Assembly: GCA_964554485.1 (NCBI GenBank)
Contig: CAZKOX010000005.1
Coordinates: 1 to 29,663 of the forward strand
Reading direction: 5' to 3'
DNA length: 29,663 nt
From: JBBQBM01 sp964554485
GTDB taxonomy: Bacteria > Patescibacteriota > Saccharimonadia > Saccharimonadales > JAGQMS01
The translations under genes and the position numbers were made by a program. Positions 28,639 to 29,663 of the stretch are shown here, one piece after another. Numbering within the stretch: the stretch's first letter is position 1; every line of letters begins with the position of its first letter. The notes below the pieces were generated by a model. The model saw only the letters and a program-made list of their open reading frames with translations, had not been told where the DNA came from and did no database searches.

Positions 28639-29463
28639 ATGAGCGAACACCCCAAAGACGGCACCGTTGAGATCGCCCCCATTGGTAGTTATGTTGATAT
28701 AGACAAAGATGGTTACATTATTAACCCTACTGGCGTAGAAAAACTACAGCCGCACTGGAAACCGTTGATTAACGAAGTACTTCGCTACCACCAGCAGCTG
28801 TTTGGCGATGACCTACATAGTTTTTTCATACGTGGTTCAGTAGCAAAAGGCCAGGCAGTAGATGGTATTTCTGATCTTGACTCATTTGCATTTATACGAT
28901 ATCGCCAGGAAATAAAGATAGTAGACTCGTCGGAATTACTAGCACGTATACGTGAGCACTACCCATTTGCGGAGGGTGTTGAACTGCAGTTCATGACTGT
29001 CGACAGAATTTCCAAAGAGGCATCATTAATTATTCAAGCGCTGCAAATTTTTGGCGAACCAGTTGAACAGCCGCTACTAAGACCTGGTCGAGATATGATA
29101 CGGAACGCGAAGGGTATCTTTAATCGTATGGCAAAATCAGATATTAGGATAAATCGACTACAAGACAATCCAAATCAAGAAAGAATTCAAGAGGAGTGTG
29201 TTTGGATTATGAAACATCTACTGAGATCGGGAGTAGAACTTACTTATGAACGTTCAGGACGCTTCACACGAGATCTATACCTATGTTATAAGGACTTCGC
29301 AGAATACTACCCCGAATATTCTGAAGCAATGTACCGCGCGTTATATCTCGCGCTGAATCCATCGACAGACTTACAAGAGGTTATAGCCACACGCGATGCG
29401 CTTATACCATTACTTCAGCAAGAGGCTGTTCGGCTAAACATTGCTGCGCCGAGTAATCAGTAG
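28639..29463 (+). CDS. Nucleotidyltransferase-fold protein (aminoglycoside adenylyltransferase-like)
   Basis: A 274-residue protein. The pol-beta nucleotidyltransferase motif FFIRGSVAKGQAVDGISDLDSFAFI is near residues 62-87, with the Gly-Ser and SDLD carboxylates intact. A third acidic residue may be the Glu in EGVELQFMTV. The C-terminal half is helical (about 150-265), as in aminoglycoside adenylyltransferases and similar small-molecule or tRNA-modifying NTases. The substrate is unknown; resistance is possible but not shown. It lies directly after the tRNA-Asp tail element with its own likely leaderless start. Confidence 0.75.
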   Translation: MSEHPKDGTVEIAPIGSYVDIDKDGYIINPTGVEKLQPHWKPLINEVLRYHQQLFGDDLHSFFIRGSVAKGQAVDGISDLDSFAFIRYRQEIKIVDSSELLARIREHYPFAEGVELQFMTVDRISKEASLIIQALQIFGEPVEQPLLRPGRDMIRNAKGIFNRMAKSDIRINRLQDNPNQERIQEECVWIMKHLLRSGVELTYERSGRFTRDLYLCYKDFAEYYPEYSEAMYRALYLALNPSTDLQEVIATRDALIPLLQQEAVRLNIAAPSNQ

Positions 29464-29475
29464 ATCTAATCCGAC

Positions 29476-29535
29476 TCTACCCGACCCTGATTGAGTGATT
29501 CACTTAGCTCTCAGGACGGGGTGTTTCACTTTTTA
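29476..29535 (+). terminator. Terminator-like hairpin after the nucleotidyltransferase gene
   Basis: ACCC...CCTGA (about 29479-29490) pairs with TCAGG...GGGT, with an AGTGA/TCACT hairpin inside, followed by TTTCACTTTTTATAA. The centre of the stem is mispaired, so this is a moderate candidate. Confidence 0.4.
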
Positions 29536-29555
29536 TAACCTAAAGGTATATATAA

Positions 29556-29663
29556 CTAGTAGTCCTGCGCTTCCCTTTTCCAACTAAAAGTTTCCTCGCC
29601 CATATGAACCACCCTAAAGCTATCTATTGAGTGAACAACTTCATCATCATAGACAGTAAGTAA
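29556..29663 (-). CDS. 3' end of an unidentified gene (cut by window edge)
   Basis: The minus strand is open from the window edge to a TAG at 29556-29558. It encodes 35 residues (...TVYDDEVVHSIDSFRVVHMG and EETFSWKREAQDY). The composition looks like real protein, rich in Val, Asp and Glu, and the gene would be convergent with the nucleotidyltransferase gene. Too little is present to name a family. Confidence 0.5.
   Translation of the reverse strand, partial: LLTVYDDEVVHSIDSFRVVHMGEETFSWKREAQDY

Noticed and set aside
28639..29463. A named aminoglycoside resistance gene
   Set aside because: Only the general nucleotidyltransferase motif is clear; the substrate-binding half cannot be matched to a named enzyme by eye.

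Overview
The window looks like a chromosomal segment of a Candidatus Saccharibacteria (TM7, Patescibacteria/CPR) bacterium. The partial 16S rRNA at the left edge carries Saccharibacteria-like stretches after the V1 region (for example GTACCCCAAAGTGAGG and GCACCGGAAACGGTGTCTAA). The gene set fits: compact overlapping genes, a TGS-less ThrRS, MurT/GatD, a DUF11 surface protein, and an isolated type IV secretion-like ATPase. UGA behaves as a stop (the murT/gatD ATGA overlap), so the standard code fits. This assignment comes from reading the sequence, not from a database search.

Layout. 1-5530: leftward gyrB, gyrA and a PAP2-like gene, then the 16S rRNA with its own promoter and boxA. 5598-7709: rightward pair of a wall-anchored-looking DUF11 protein and a membrane protein. 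7725-10990: leftward pair of a proline-rich protein and a VirD4/TraG-type ATPase. 11348-12305: a small membrane protein behind a long structured leader with an SD-led 19-codon uORF, then about 600 bases of AT-rich non-coding DNA. 12306-14977: comM, then infC-rpmI-rplT. 14981-16806: leftward site-2 protease, ASCH-RNase H fusion and RNase P RNA. 16850-17167: a three-way-junction structure, then rpmB. 17189-22910: leftward thrS-ATL-miaA, murT-gatD and a wHTH/nucleotidyltransferase gene. 23044-23314: tRNA-Val with a structured, tRNA-derived tail element. 23400-25593: a hypothetical gene, tgt, an apparent structured small RNA and nrdR. 25615-28221: leftward HNH gene, tRNA-Thr, membrane protein and GT2 glycosyltransferase. 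28286-29463: tRNA-Asp with the same kind of tail element, then a nucleotidyltransferase-fold gene. 29556-end: 3' end of a leftward gene.

Functional themes are translation (16S, IF-3, bL35, bL20, bL28, ThrRS, MiaA, Tgt, three tRNAs, RNase P), DNA topology and uptake (gyrase, ComM), and the cell envelope (MurT/GatD, GT2, DUF11 protein).

The most unusual material is non-coding. (1) tRNA-Val(GAC) and tRNA-Asp(GTC) are each followed by a terminator whose flanks pair with the CCA end. Beyond it lies a roughly 100-130 base element built of two hairpins plus copies of that tRNA's own T-arm and 3' end, sharing the motif GGTTCGGTCTTC-N6-GTGC-hairpin-GCAC-GAAGT-ATCC. (2) A promoter-to-terminator RNA with a GUAA-capped stem precedes nrdR. 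(3) A near-perfect three-way junction between 9-bp direct repeats overlaps the rpmB promoter. (4) Several genes have a -10 box only 6-7 bases before the ATG, several with a TGn extension, which suggests leaderless mRNAs.
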